Shown: piece by piece, positions 16,401 through 24,651 of the stretch
How the letters are laid out: each line of letters begins with the position of its first letter
Position numbering within the stretch: position 1 is the stretch's first letter
From: a virus
DNA: 64,000 nt
IMG/VR virus record: IMGVR_UViG_3300028925_012913
Coordinates: 1-64,000 of that record
Reading direction: 5' to 3' (one strand)
Position numbers and translations under genes: made by a program
The notes under the pieces: model-generated
Seen by the model: only the letters and a program-made list of their open reading frames with translations
Told to the model about the DNA's origin: nothing
Databases searched by the model: none

Positions 16401-16455
16401 GAACGAGCGCAAATCAAGATTAGAAAGACGAAACAGGTCGTCTGAAGCCAGTTGA
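16351..16455 (+). CDS. possible small basic peptide, 34 residues
   Basis: ATG 16351 to TGA 16455 encodes MGKTVRNKSKKDKKRLKNER followed by KSRLERRNRSSEAS, a strongly basic peptide that could bind nucleic acid. It overlaps the previous gene in the +1 frame, and only a weak AAAG precedes it. The bias toward Lys and Arg is partly forced by the A-rich sequence shared with the other frame, so it may be a chance frame. Confidence 0.25.
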   Translation: MGKTVRNKSKKDKKRLKNERKSRLERRNRSSEAS

Positions 16456-16474
16456 TCTTGGATTACCTCAAGAT
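16426..16474 (+). other. two small hairpins before promoter-like site 4
   Basis: AGACGA (16426-16431) pairs with TCGTCT (16438-16443). ATCTTG (16455-16460) pairs with CAAGAT (16469-16474). Neither is followed by a T run. CAAGATGGTA at 16469-16478 is repeated exactly at 16615-16624 inside the nrdA leader. The stretch 16456-16535 shows nothing else. Confidence 0.4.
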
Positions 16475-16535
16475 GGTATTACTTGAACGGACTGATAGTC
16501 TCTAAACAAAATCAAAAGCAGAGACAATTGTTCTA

Positions 16536-16544
16536 GTGTATAAT
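16536..16544 (+). promoter_or_regulatory. GTGTATAAT promoter-like motif, site 4
   Basis: This copy begins the unit of the nrdA leader RNA. A start near 16551 would give a leader of about 170 bases before nrdA, much longer than at the other copies. No -35 box is visible. Confidence 0.68.
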
Positions 16545-16550
16545 ATCATG

Positions 16551-16698
16551 TCGGAATTTAAACAAGCTTTTAGTAGAGCTAGAACGACACTTTTTCGACA
16601 TGCCATTGTTGCACCAAGATGGTAGTTTAATCTTATTGAGTAATTCAAAATTAACCCTTAACAAACATCTTGGTAAAACTGTGTCGTTCTTTTTTTTC
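16551..16698 (+). ncRNA. structured leader RNA / attenuator before nrdA
   Basis: Three sets of inverted repeats lie here. Stem B: AGAACGACAC (16581-16590) with GTGTCGTTCT (16681-16690), perfect 10 bp, followed by T residues to 16698. Stem C, nested in B: ACCAAGATG (16613-16621) with CATCTTGGT (16666-16674), perfect 9 bp. Alternative stem A: CATGTCG (16547-16553) with CGACATG (16596-16602), whose 3' arm lies inside the B loop, so A and B form a pseudoknot or compete. Stem B plus T run acts like a terminator 24 bases before the nrdA start. It may be a free small RNA or a regulated attenuator. No known riboswitch class was recognised. Confidence 0.65.
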
Positions 16699-16721
16699 TA
16701 TTAAAAACAATTGGATTTAGT

Positions 16722-19184
16722 ATGACTTCAGGTATTAAAGTTAAGAAGCGTAATGGACGGCTAGAAGAAATAAACTTAGACAAGGTAAACAAATGTGTAG
16801 AAAGGGCTTGCAAAAATCTAGATGACGTATCTGTCAGCGAAGTGGTATTAGACGCAAGCCTACAACTCTACAATAAAATAACCACTTCTGAAATAGACAT
16901 AGCTCTAATTATGTCTGCACGGGCAAAGATTGAAAAAGAGCCTAACTATAATTACGTAGCCTCTCGATTACTATTAAATAGTCTATACAAAGAAGTATTC
17001 GGAGAAGGTGTTGATAGCGACTCTTTCGGTGTTCAGTATAAAAAGTCTTTCATTCAGAATATAAAGTCTTTAGTAAAAGTTGATAGACTTGATGAGGCTT
17101 TGTTAGAGTATGATTTAGATCTTCTCTCAGAACATTTAGAACAACCTAGAGATGGCCGGTTTAAATATCTTGGTATCCAAACCTTATATGATAGATACTT
17201 TATTCATATTGAAGGCCGAAGAATGGAAACTCCTCAAGCTTTCTATATGAGAGTTGCAATGGGGCTTTGTTTAAAAGAAAAAAACAAAGAAGAACGAGCT
17301 ATAGAAATGTATAACATGATGTCTGAATTCAGATACTCACCGTCTACTCCCACATTGTTCAATAGTGGCACTTGTCATTCTCAACTATCTTCTTGTTACC
17401 TTAGTACTGTAGACGACTCTATTGATGGAATATTTGGAACCATTCATGGCCAAGCTAGACTATCAAAATACGCTGGAGGACTTGGCGTAGACTGGAGTTC
17501 TGTTCGCTCTACTGGTTCTTATATCAAAGGGACTAACGGAGAATCTTCTGGGTTAATTCCGTGGCTTAAGATATTCAACGACACCCTAGTTGGGGTAAAT
17601 CAGGGCGGAAAGAGAAAAGGCGCTGGTTGTGCTTACTTAGAGGTTTGGCATCTTGATGTTGAAGATTTTCTTGAATTAAGAAAGAACACAGGTGATGAAA
17701 GACGTAGATGTCATGACATGAATACTGCCTTGTGGGTGTGTGATGAGTTCATGGATGCTTCTGCAAAGAGTAAAGACTGGTATTTATTTGATCCTTCTGA
17801 ATGTCCAGAGCTACATGAAACCTATGGAAAAGAATTCTCTAAGGTTTATAAAAAATATAAGAAGATGGCAAACAATGGAGATATTAAAAATTTCCGTATT
17901 ATGAACGCCAAAGATCTTTGGAAGAAGATGCTTAAGTCTTTGTATGAAACAGGACATCCGTGGATTACTTTTAAAGACCCTTCCAATATTAGATATAGTA
18001 ACAAGCATGAAGGAGTGGTTCATTCTTCTAATCTATGCACAGAGATTCTTTTACATACAAAGCCAACCATTTATAAAGATGGAGAAGTTGAAGAAACAGG
18101 AGAGACTGCCGTATGCAACCTCGCAAGTATCAACCTTGAAAACCATGTTAAGATTCGAACTATTGATTGGAAAAAATTACAGCAAACTGTAGAGGTTGCT
18201 GTCAGAGGGCTGGATAATGTTATTGATTTAAATTTCTATCCTACTAGAGAAGCCCACCAATCTAATGTTCGTCATCGTCCAGTTGGTCTTGGAGTCATGG
18301 GAACTCATGGATTACTTCATAAGCTGAACATTGATTACGATTCTAAAGATTCTGTTGTTTTATGCGGCAAGGTTCAAGAATTTATTTCTTACCACGCAAT
18401 CCTTACTTCTTCTAAACTAGCTAAAGAAAAAGGGGCTTATTGGTCATACGAAGGTTCAGAATGGAGTTATGGTAATTTACCAATTGATACATACTGTAGA
18501 TTAATGAACGATAGGCTTCCTGAGCATCCAAAAGGTGGTAACGATAATCATCACCAAATAAAAGACCACGAGACTTTAGAGTGGGATAAAGTTCGAGAAC
18601 ATATACAAGAATACGGAATGCGCAACTCAAACGTAATGGCTATTGCTCCCACCGCGACTATTTCTTATATACAGGGATGCTCTCAATCAATAGAGCCTGA
18701 CTATTCCGTACTATTTGTTTATTCTACCCTGAGTGGTGAATTCACAATGATTAATGAGCATTTTGTAAACATGGCAAAAAAGAAAGACATATGGTGTCAA
18801 GAGCTAATCAACGCTTTGAAAACAGCCGATGGTGACGTTATGTCTATCGACCTTCCAGAAGACATGCAAAGAGAATTTAAAACAGCTTTTGATGTTAGTG
18901 CAGAGACATTAATTGAAGCTGCGGCAGAAAGACAGAAATGGATTGACATGGGAGAGTCATTTAACCTATACAATAAAGGCACAAGTCTTAAATATCTCAA
19001 TGACATTTACACATACGCTTGGGAGCAAGGCTTAAAGACTACGTATTATTTACGAAGCAAAGCTGCAACAAGGCTTGAAAAGTCAACCGTGGACGCCCCT
19101 AAAGAAGATTCAAGCGACATAACTGAACAATATCTTGAAAAAGCCTGCTTAATCACAGACCCAGATTGCGAAAGCTGTCAATGA
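16722..19184 (+). CDS. nrdA: ribonucleoside-diphosphate reductase large subunit (class I)
   Basis: The 820-residue product has an N-terminal ATP-cone (about 1-90) for allosteric control. Catalytic residues are all present: C225 in SQLSSCYL, N437-C439-E441 in NLCTE, C465 in AVCNLASINL, and the radical-transfer tyrosine pair Y775-Y776 in TTYYLRSKAA. The C-terminal redox pair is in CESCQ. It reduces ribonucleotides to deoxyribonucleotides for phage replication. It is followed by a 45-residue gene and nrdB. The leader RNA before it suggests transcriptional control. Confidence 0.95.
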   Translation: MTSGIKVKKRNGRLEEINLDKVNKCVERACKNLDDVSVSEVVLDASLQLYNKITTSEIDIALIMSARAKIEKEPNYNYVASRLLLNSLYKEVFGEGVDSDSFGVQYKKSFIQNIKSLVKVDRLDEALLEYDLDLLSEHLEQPRDGRFKYLGIQTLYDRYFIHIEGRRMETPQAFYMRVAMGLCLKEKNKEERAIEMYNMMSEFRYSPSTPTLFNSGTCHSQLSSCYLSTVDDSIDGIFGTIHGQARLSKYAGGLGVDWSSVRSTGSYIKGTNGESSGLIPWLKIFNDTLVGVNQGGKRKGAGCAYLEVWHLDVEDFLELRKNTGDERRRCHDMNTALWVCDEFMDASAKSKDWYLFDPSECPELHETYGKEFSKVYKKYKKMANNGDIKNFRIMNAKDLWKKMLKSLYETGHPWITFKDPSNIRYSNKHEGVVHSSNLCTEILLHTKPTIYKDGEVEETGETAVCNLASINLENHVKIRTIDWKKLQQTVEVAVRGLDNVIDLNFYPTREAHQSNVRHRPVGLGVMGTHGLLHKLNIDYDSKDSVVLCGKVQEFISYHAILTSSKLAKEKGAYWSYEGSEWSYGNLPIDTYCRLMNDRLPEHPKGGNDNHHQIKDHETLEWDKVREHIQEYGMRNSNVMAIAPTATISYIQGCSQSIEPDYSVLFVYSTLSGEFTMINEHFVNMAKKKDIWCQELINALKTADGDVMSIDLPEDMQREFKTAFDVSAETLIEAAAERQKWIDMGESFNLYNKGTSLKYLNDIYTYAWEQGLKTTYYLRSKAATRLEKSTVDAPKEDSSDITEQYLEKACLITDPDCESCQ

Positions 19185-19318
19185 TATTTCAAGAGTATAG
19201 ACAGTCAGCAACCTCGCCGTTAAAATATATAGTTGAACTAACGCCTGAGGAATTGGAAAGAGTAAAAGACCTGTTGTTTCAAATGATTAAAAGAATAAAA
19301 AAAGATGAAAAAAACTAA
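19181..19318 (+). CDS. small protein between nrdA and nrdB, 45 residues
   Basis: ATG 19181 overlaps the nrdA stop (ATGA) and the stop TAA at 19316-19318 overlaps the nrdB start at 19305. The product begins MIFQEYRQSATSPLKYIVEL and continues TPEELERVKDLLFQMIKRIK, an amphipathic helix with a basic end. The tight double overlap is the spacing seen for real genes in this genome. Function unknown. Confidence 0.6.
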   Translation: MIFQEYRQSATSPLKYIVELTPEELERVKDLLFQMIKRIKKDEKN

Positions 19319-20312
19319 AGAAATTATTTCGGATAAAGTAGCCGCAGTTAATCAGATACTTCCTCATACCAATAAATGGGCGTGGGATTTATTCATAGAC
19401 GGAGCAGCTAATAACTGGATGCCTACAGAGATATCTATGGCTAAAGATATAGAGCAGTGGAGGGGAGATTCTTTAACTGAAGATGAAAAATTAGTAATCA
19501 AAAGATCTTTAGGTTTCTTCGCTGGTTCAGAATCCCTAGTTGCTAACAATCTATTACTAAGTGTTTTCAAGTTTGTTACTGACCCAGAGTGCCGCCAATA
19601 CATTTTAAGGCAAGCATACGAAGAAAGTTTGCACAATCTTACGGTAGTATATTGCTGTGACTCTCTTGGATTAGATATTGAAGAGGTTTATGAAGCCTAC
19701 AGTTCTGTACCAAGCATCAAAGCGAAAGATGTTTTCTTAATGAACATCTGCACGGACATTAATCGTGTGGATTTTAATATCAATACATTAGAAGGAAAAA
19801 GAGAGTTCTTACGTAACTTAATCACGTACTATGTTATATGCGAGGGAATATTCTTCTTTTCCGGTTTTGCCATGCTTCTTTCTTTTAATAGACAGAATAA
19901 ATTGCCCGGAGTTGGAGAACAGATTCAGTACACATTAAGAGATGAGAGTTTGCATATCAAATTTGGTATTAAACTAATAAATAGAATAAGAGAAGACAAT
20001 CCAAAAATATGGACTAAAGCGTTTGAAAAAGAAACGCTCGATCATATCGACAAGGCTATGGAACTTGAACTCGACTATGCCAGAGATGTTTTACCAAATG
20101 GTATACTCGGACTTAACTCCGAAATGTTTATTGATTATGTTCAATATATAGCTAACCGTAGGCTTGAAAGTCTTAATCTTCCTAGTCAATATGAAGATAC
20201 AAAGAACCCGTTCCCATGGATGAGTGAAATTATCGATCTAGAAAAATGCAAAAACTTCTTTGAGACTCGCGTAACAGAATATGCGGTCGGAAATATAGAG
20301 GACGATTTTTGA
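19305..20312 (+). CDS. nrdB: ribonucleotide reductase small subunit, tyrosine-less (class Ic-like)
   Basis: The 335-residue product carries the ferritin-like metal ligands: E76 in GSESLVANN where Asp is more usual, E107 and H110 in YEESLH, later Glu in ICEGIFF and E/H in RDESLHIKFG. The residue four after H110, which is the radical tyrosine in standard R2, is Val114. Glu in place of Asp plus no tyrosine is the pattern of class Ic-type R2 proteins that use a metal-based (Mn/Fe or similar) oxidant. It would pair with NrdA. Confidence 0.9.
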   Translation: MKKTKEIISDKVAAVNQILPHTNKWAWDLFIDGAANNWMPTEISMAKDIEQWRGDSLTEDEKLVIKRSLGFFAGSESLVANNLLLSVFKFVTDPECRQYILRQAYEESLHNLTVVYCCDSLGLDIEEVYEAYSSVPSIKAKDVFLMNICTDINRVDFNINTLEGKREFLRNLITYYVICEGIFFFSGFAMLLSFNRQNKLPGVGEQIQYTLRDESLHIKFGIKLINRIREDNPKIWTKAFEKETLDHIDKAMELELDYARDVLPNGILGLNSEMFIDYVQYIANRRLESLNLPSQYEDTKNPFPWMSEIIDLEKCKNFFETRVTEYAVGNIEDDF

Positions 20313-20737
20313 TGACCCAATTCTTTGAGGTTAAGAAACTAACAGAAACAGCACACCTGCCAGAAAAAGCACACACTGAAGACGCTGGTTGGGATTTATA
20401 CGCTGACGAAGACATTGTGTTAGACAGCCTTGAAACAAAATTAGTGTCAACAGGGATAGCTCTAGCTCTTCCTAGCGGCTACGCTGGCTTAATCTGGGAT
20501 AGATCATCAATGGGCGTTAAAGGCATCCATAGGCATGCTGGAGTTATTGACTCTGGTTATCGTGGTGAAGTTAAAGTTGCTCTTAAAAATACTCACGATG
20601 AAGTATACAATGTCTCCAAGGGAGATAGAATAGCGCAATTATTAATACAAGAAACCCCCAAATTTATACTACAGCAAGTAGATGAACTAAGCGATGCGGT
20701 TAGGGGGACTGATGGATTTGGTTCAACGGGTAAATAA
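20312..20737 (+). CDS. dut: dUTPase (dUTP diphosphatase)
   Basis: The 141-residue product starts at ATG 20312, overlapping the nrdB stop by one base. It has the trimeric dUTPase motifs in order: EDAGWDLYA, WDRSSMGVKG, HAGVIDSGYRGE, KGDRIAQLLI and the C-terminal RGTDGFGSTGK. It hydrolyses dUTP to dUMP, keeping uracil out of DNA and supplying dUMP for dTMP. It forms a nucleotide operon with nrdA and nrdB. Confidence 0.95.
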   Translation: MTQFFEVKKLTETAHLPEKAHTEDAGWDLYADEDIVLDSLETKLVSTGIALALPSGYAGLIWDRSSMGVKGIHRHAGVIDSGYRGEVKVALKNTHDEVYNVSKGDRIAQLLIQETPKFILQQVDELSDAVRGTDGFGSTGK

Positions 20738-21430
20738 ATGACCTCCAAAAGAAAACCTAAAGAAGCAGGGCATACAAAAAGAAGAAAGTCTTTAAAAGCT
20801 AAGACTAAAAATCAAGAGCTATATATGGGTGCAATAGAATGTAATGATGTTACTCTTTGCACAGGGCCTGCTGGCACGGGTAAAACAGCAGTTTCAGTAG
20901 GTATTGCTTGTGACTATTTGCTTGATGGAAGAGTTGATAAGATTGTAGTTACTAGACCTGTTATTGAAGCAGGAAGAGGTTTAGGTTTTCTTCCCGGAAC
21001 CTTTGAAGAAAAGATACACCCATACCTTGTTCCAGTATTAGAAGAGATGGAATATAGACTGAACTCTAGTAGAGTACAAGCGTATAGAGATGAGGGGAAA
21101 ATTGAAGTATGCCCTTTAGAATATATGAGAGGGCGAAATTTTCATAAATGCTTTATGATATTAGATGAAGCCCAAAACGCTACATTTGAACAGCTAAAAA
21201 TGTTTATAACCAGAATTGGCTGGGATTCTAAAGCCGTCATAAATGGAGATATGGATCAAACAGACTTGATGCAGTCCGAACAAGGAGGACTTGACAAGTT
21301 GTTGTACCGACTAGATGAAGTCGATGGGGTTGGTATTGCGGAACTGACAGAAGATGATATAATTAGAAATAAGATTATCTCAAGAATTTTAAATGCCCTT
21401 CACGACCAACCTGTAAAATATTACGAATAA
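20738..21430 (+). CDS. PhoH-like ATPase
   Basis: The 230-residue product has Walker A GPAGTGKT (43-50), the PhoH motif VTRPVIEAGRGLGFLPG (about 72-88) and Walker B MILDEAQNA (about 142-150). It starts with a basic tail. PhoH-like proteins are very common in marine phages; some are linked to RNA helicase activity, but the phage role is unsettled. ATG follows the dut stop directly. Confidence 0.9.
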   Translation: MTSKRKPKEAGHTKRRKSLKAKTKNQELYMGAIECNDVTLCTGPAGTGKTAVSVGIACDYLLDGRVDKIVVTRPVIEAGRGLGFLPGTFEEKIHPYLVPVLEEMEYRLNSSRVQAYRDEGKIEVCPLEYMRGRNFHKCFMILDEAQNATFEQLKMFITRIGWDSKAVINGDMDQTDLMQSEQGGLDKLLYRLDEVDGVGIAELTEDDIIRNKIISRILNALHDQPVKYYE

Positions 21431-21792
21431 TGCCAGCTTACGATTACGAATGTCAAGACTGTAGCCATGAATTTGAACAATTTCATGGATTTAATGATAC
21501 TCCATCTCCTTGCGAAAAGTGTAATAGCAAGAGTGTAGAGATTATAGTTAATAAAGCTCCTATTGGATTTGTTAAAGGCGAACCGACTACTTTAGGTCAG
21601 TTGGCTGAGAGCAACACCAAGAACATGGGACGTTATGAGCTAGAGGCAAAAAGAGCCAAACAAGAAAAGGGCAACTTAAAGGATAAGAAACCTAAAGAAT
21701 GGTGGCGAAAATCTGGAAGCGCCTCGGAAAAAGAAATTGGAAAAATGTCCAAAGATCAAAAGACTAAGTATATACGAGATGGAAAATCCTAA
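21430..21792 (+). CDS. FmdB-type zinc-ribbon protein
   Basis: The 120-residue product opens with MPAYDYECQDCSHEFEQ and has a second CEKC pair (about 33-36), the zinc ribbon of FmdB/CxxC-CxxC regulatory proteins. The rest is Lys-rich and polar. It may be a small nucleic acid or protein binder. It overlaps both neighbours at single bases (TAATG). Confidence 0.65.
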   Translation: MPAYDYECQDCSHEFEQFHGFNDTPSPCEKCNSKSVEIIVNKAPIGFVKGEPTTLGQLAESNTKNMGRYELEAKRAKQEKGNLKDKKPKEWWRKSGSASEKEIGKMSKDQKTKYIRDGKS

Positions 21793-22064
21793 TGGCAGAA
21801 GACAAAAAAATATTAGATGTATCAGACTTTGAAGAGGTTAATATATCGTGTGCAGATTGTGAAAAACAATTACTACAAATGGTAAAGGTTGAAAAAACTG
21901 ATACAGAATTTGAGATAACTGCTAATTGTCCTTATTGTAATGGTTCTAGCTGGGCTAATCAATTAAAAGGTCGTTATTATCAAAACCCATCTGATGGATT
22001 AGGTCTTGATGACATGATAGAAAAAGACGGAAATTTTGTTCTAGATATGAAAAAAATAAAATGA
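21792..22064 (+). CDS. small zinc-ribbon-like protein
   Basis: The 90-residue product has two CxxC pairs, CADC (about 20-23) and CPYC (about 46-49), with acidic surroundings, which is consistent with a small zinc finger. No family is recognised beyond this. It lies between the FmdB-like gene and an unknown gene, overlapping by 1 and 4 bases. Confidence 0.5.
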   Translation: MAEDKKILDVSDFEEVNISCADCEKQLLQMVKVEKTDTEFEITANCPYCNGSSWANQLKGRYYQNPSDGLGLDDMIEKDGNFVLDMKKIK

Positions 22065-22414
22065 CAGATGACATAAGTGAATTCTTAACTCCTGATTCGG
22101 TATCTTACGAGTACTATAGCGAAGATGCCAAGATTCTTACAAAAGACGAAGACGTAGGAAAAGCCTGTGCTTATATAGTAACCCATGACAAAGGGTCAGA
22201 AGAAGATGCTACTGTAAATAAAAAGTTCCATTACATAAAAGTTCTTAGAGGTCATTTGTTTGATCCCCAAGGAATGGACTCTAATAAGATTAACTCAATA
22301 CATGTAAAGTTTGATAAAGTGAGCGAGAAAACTTTTGAACATTACACTAAATATTTAGTAGGTAAAAAAAGTAATGAATTTACTTGGGCTGAAAGGGAAT
22401 ACACCAATGGCTAA
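22061..22414 (+). CDS. hypothetical protein, 117 residues
   Basis: The product is acidic, with mixed strand/helix sequence (KACAYIVTHDKGSEEDAT, FHYIKVLRGHLFDPQG). No family is recognised. Tight overlaps on both sides place it in the same operon as the zinc ribbons and the HTH-like gene. Confidence 0.5.
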   Translation: MTDDISEFLTPDSVSYEYYSEDAKILTKDEDVGKACAYIVTHDKGSEEDATVNKKFHYIKVLRGHLFDPQGMDSNKINSIHVKFDKVSEKTFEHYTKYLVGKKSNEFTWAEREYTNG

Positions 22415-22730
22415 AAAAACTGGAAAGCTAACAAAAATAGAGAAGTTCTATATTGAGAATAACTCTGAAAAAGACGCTGATGAAATGGCAACGGATTTGA
22501 ATAGAACAAAATCCGCAGTAAGCAAGCATATAAAATCCATGCATGATACTGGCCATGTTTCAGAAGCTAAAGACCCTTCTTCTCAAGTTGGAGACTTAAT
22601 GGGTCACAAAGATAGCAGAGGTGTAACTATCATGACGCCAGCAGCTTCTCAGCTCTCTGATGAGACTAAGTCCAAGTCTAAATCTGCATCTAGACATGAA
22701 AACGCTATTCATATCATAAAGAAAAAATGA
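22407..22730 (+). CDS. helix-turn-helix-like protein
   Basis: The 107-residue product starts at ATG 22407, with AAAGGGA (22392-22398) before it. Residues about 6-45 (IEKFYIENNSEKDADEMATD, then LNRTKSAVSKHIKSM) fit a winged or homeodomain-like HTH, followed by a polar, Ser-rich tail ending KKK. It may be a DNA-binding regulator. No named family. Confidence 0.5.
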   Translation: MAKKTGKLTKIEKFYIENNSEKDADEMATDLNRTKSAVSKHIKSMHDTGHVSEAKDPSSQVGDLMGHKDSRGVTIMTPAASQLSDETKSKSKSASRHENAIHIIKKK

Positions 22731-23209
22731 CTATCTTTTTGTCTAAAGAATTTGATTCTTACATTAACCAATACGCAGATAGTAATCCTATTTGGATTGC
22801 AATTTTGTCTAATGGGGACACAATTTATCAAGACGATGGAAGACCTAATATAGAACCTAGCAGTGCTTGGATTAGACTTAGGCTTTATTGCAAACAAAAC
22901 GATGTTCATATTGTAAATATGCAGGTCAGAAATCGGTCTCACGTAGAGGACATTGGTGCTGACTATGACGGCTATTTTTTCTGCAAAGGTGCAGGAGCTT
23001 TGATATTTGGAGACATGACTATACACACGTTTAATATTGGGGTTTTAAATGAAGGGAAGCTCAAGGTGAGAACTTGGAGACTTCCAGAATTAATTCCAGA
23101 AAGATTTGAAGAAAGAGACCCTTACGAGTCTCCTGAATGTATAATTGCTAAAAAAGGAATACTAGATGAACAAAGGTTACAAACACAAAACGACGGGACA
23201 GCCTTGTAA
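22727..23209 (+). CDS. hypothetical protein, 160 residues
   Basis: The product shows alternating beta-type segments (IWIAILSNGDTIYQDDG, AWIRLRLYCKQNDVHIVN, YFFCKGAGALIFGD), suggesting a compact beta domain. No family is recognised. It overlaps the previous gene by 4 bases and the next one by 44. Confidence 0.5.
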   Translation: MTIFLSKEFDSYINQYADSNPIWIAILSNGDTIYQDDGRPNIEPSSAWIRLRLYCKQNDVHIVNMQVRNRSHVEDIGADYDGYFFCKGAGALIFGDMTIHTFNIGVLNEGKLKVRTWRLPELIPERFEERDPYESPECIIAKKGILDEQRLQTQNDGTAL

Positions 23210-23591
23210 CGCATCCCAATATATAGCTGAGATGGTTTGCCTCAGAGAAGCAGAAAAAGAAAACGTAGGAAAACCAGCCTATGCCTTATGGAACACTGAC
23301 AAATGGAAAAAGAAATTTCAAAGTCAGGTAACAAAAGGATACCAACTTCTTAAAAAGTTTGAAGAAAAAGCAATAATAAATGCCCTCAATTCTTACAGGG
23401 GTAAGAGCATATATTCTCTTAGGGTTAAATTCTTGCCCGATTTGATTAAAAAAGAACAGGCTAAGTTAGATATAATCAATAGCCGAGAGATAAAAGAGAT
23501 TGCCTACAAAGACACAACCCTTTCTACTAATAAAAAGCCCTTCGGAAAAAAGAGCGCTTTATCTAAACTAAAGGACATAGACAATGAGTGA
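23166..23591 (+). CDS. hypothetical basic protein, 141 residues
   Basis: The product is Lys-rich (KKKFQSQVTKGYQLLKKF, IKKEQAKLDIINSREIKEI) and largely helical, with two N-terminal cysteines (about 14 and 25). It lies just before the RecA-like gene with an 8-base overlap. A DNA-binding role in recombination is conceivable from charge and context only. Confidence 0.5.
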   Translation: MNKGYKHKTTGQPCNASQYIAEMVCLREAEKENVGKPAYALWNTDKWKKKFQSQVTKGYQLLKKFEEKAIINALNSYRGKSIYSLRVKFLPDLIKKEQAKLDIINSREIKEIAYKDTTLSTNKKPFGKKSALSKLKDIDNE

Positions 23592-24651
23592 CGCTAACTT
23601 AAAAACAATTACAAAGAAATACGGTAACATTCTTGTTAATGGAGCTGAGGTATTTCAAGACTTAAAAAACATGCAAACTATTCCTGTAAGTCCTGCTTTA
23701 GATTATTCTCTTGGGGGAGGATTTAGAGAAGGAACTTGGATTCAAATGATTGGAGATCCCAAGAGTGGAAAGACCACACTAGCTTTACAGTTTGCTGCTA
23801 CCTGTCAGAAAAAAGAATATGGAAGTCGTCCTATTTTTTATGTTAATGTAGAAGGTAGATTAAGCACAAAAAACTTTGAAGGTGTTGAAGGATTACAGGC
23901 AGATAAAATAACTGTTGTTCAATCTGAAAATGAAACACTGAGTGCTGAACAGTATCTTGGAGCTGTGGAAAAGTTAGTAAAAGCTTATCCTAACTGTGTA
24001 GTTATTATTGATTCAATATCTAGCTTAATAGCACAACGAGACTTAGACGAAGAAGTACGCGGGGATTATAGACCCGGAGTTCCAAGAATTCTATCTAACT
24101 TCTGCAAGAAGATGAGTAGTGTTGTTCCTAAACAAAAAGCTATTATCATCATGATTACACACTTCATTGCTAACACTGGAGGAATGGGGAAAAAGAAGGT
24201 TGCTGACGGAGGTGTTAAAGTCCGTTATCAAGCAGATACTATTCTTGAGATAGCTTGGATTCAACCGTGGAAAGAAAAGAATGATGGCCGTCAAATTGGA
24301 CAGGTTCTTCATTGGAAGATCGTTACTTCAGCACTAGGTGGATTCACTGGTGGAGAAGCTACTGGTTGGCTTCGTTACGGAACGGGTATTGATTTTAAAC
24401 AAGAAATGTTTGACCAAGCAAATGATTTCGATTTAATTTCTGCTGCTGGAGCTTGGTATACTTGCGACTTCCTTGTGGATGAACCACAATTGATAAAAAA
24501 GATTCTCGAAGAAGCAAAAATAGATATAGAAGATGAAGAGAAAATTACTAAATTTGTTAAATTTCAAGGGCAGCAAAAGCTCAGAGATTTCTTAACTAAC
24601 AACGACCTCTGGCCAACTTTGCAGAATTCATTAAAGGAAATGTTATCTTGA
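23584..24651 (+). CDS. RecA/UvsX-like recombinase
   Basis: The 355-residue product has Walker A GDPKSGKTT (57-65) and a Walker B-type strand VVIIDSISSL (about 139-148), with RecA-type flanking sequence (GGGFREGTWIQMIG). It lacks the long C-terminal domain pattern of bacterial RecA and is nearer to phage UvsX-type proteins. It would form filaments on single-stranded DNA for strand exchange. Next to it are a Vsr-like nuclease and a possible UvsY-type mediator. Confidence 0.85.
   Translation: MSDANLKTITKKYGNILVNGAEVFQDLKNMQTIPVSPALDYSLGGGFREGTWIQMIGDPKSGKTTLALQFAATCQKKEYGSRPIFYVNVEGRLSTKNFEGVEGLQADKITVVQSENETLSAEQYLGAVEKLVKAYPNCVVIIDSISSLIAQRDLDEEVRGDYRPGVPRILSNFCKKMSSVVPKQKAIIIMITHFIANTGGMGKKKVADGGVKVRYQADTILEIAWIQPWKEKNDGRQIGQVLHWKIVTSALGGFTGGEATGWLRYGTGIDFKQEMFDQANDFDLISAAGAWYTCDFLVDEPQLIKKILEEAKIDIEDEEKITKFVKFQGQQKLRDFLTNNDLWPTLQNSLKEMLS

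Noticed and set aside
16551-16698. tRNA or adenosylcobalamin riboswitch in the nrdA leader
   Set aside because: No cloverleaf, TψC loop or B12-box sequence could be found; only the inverted repeats are supported.
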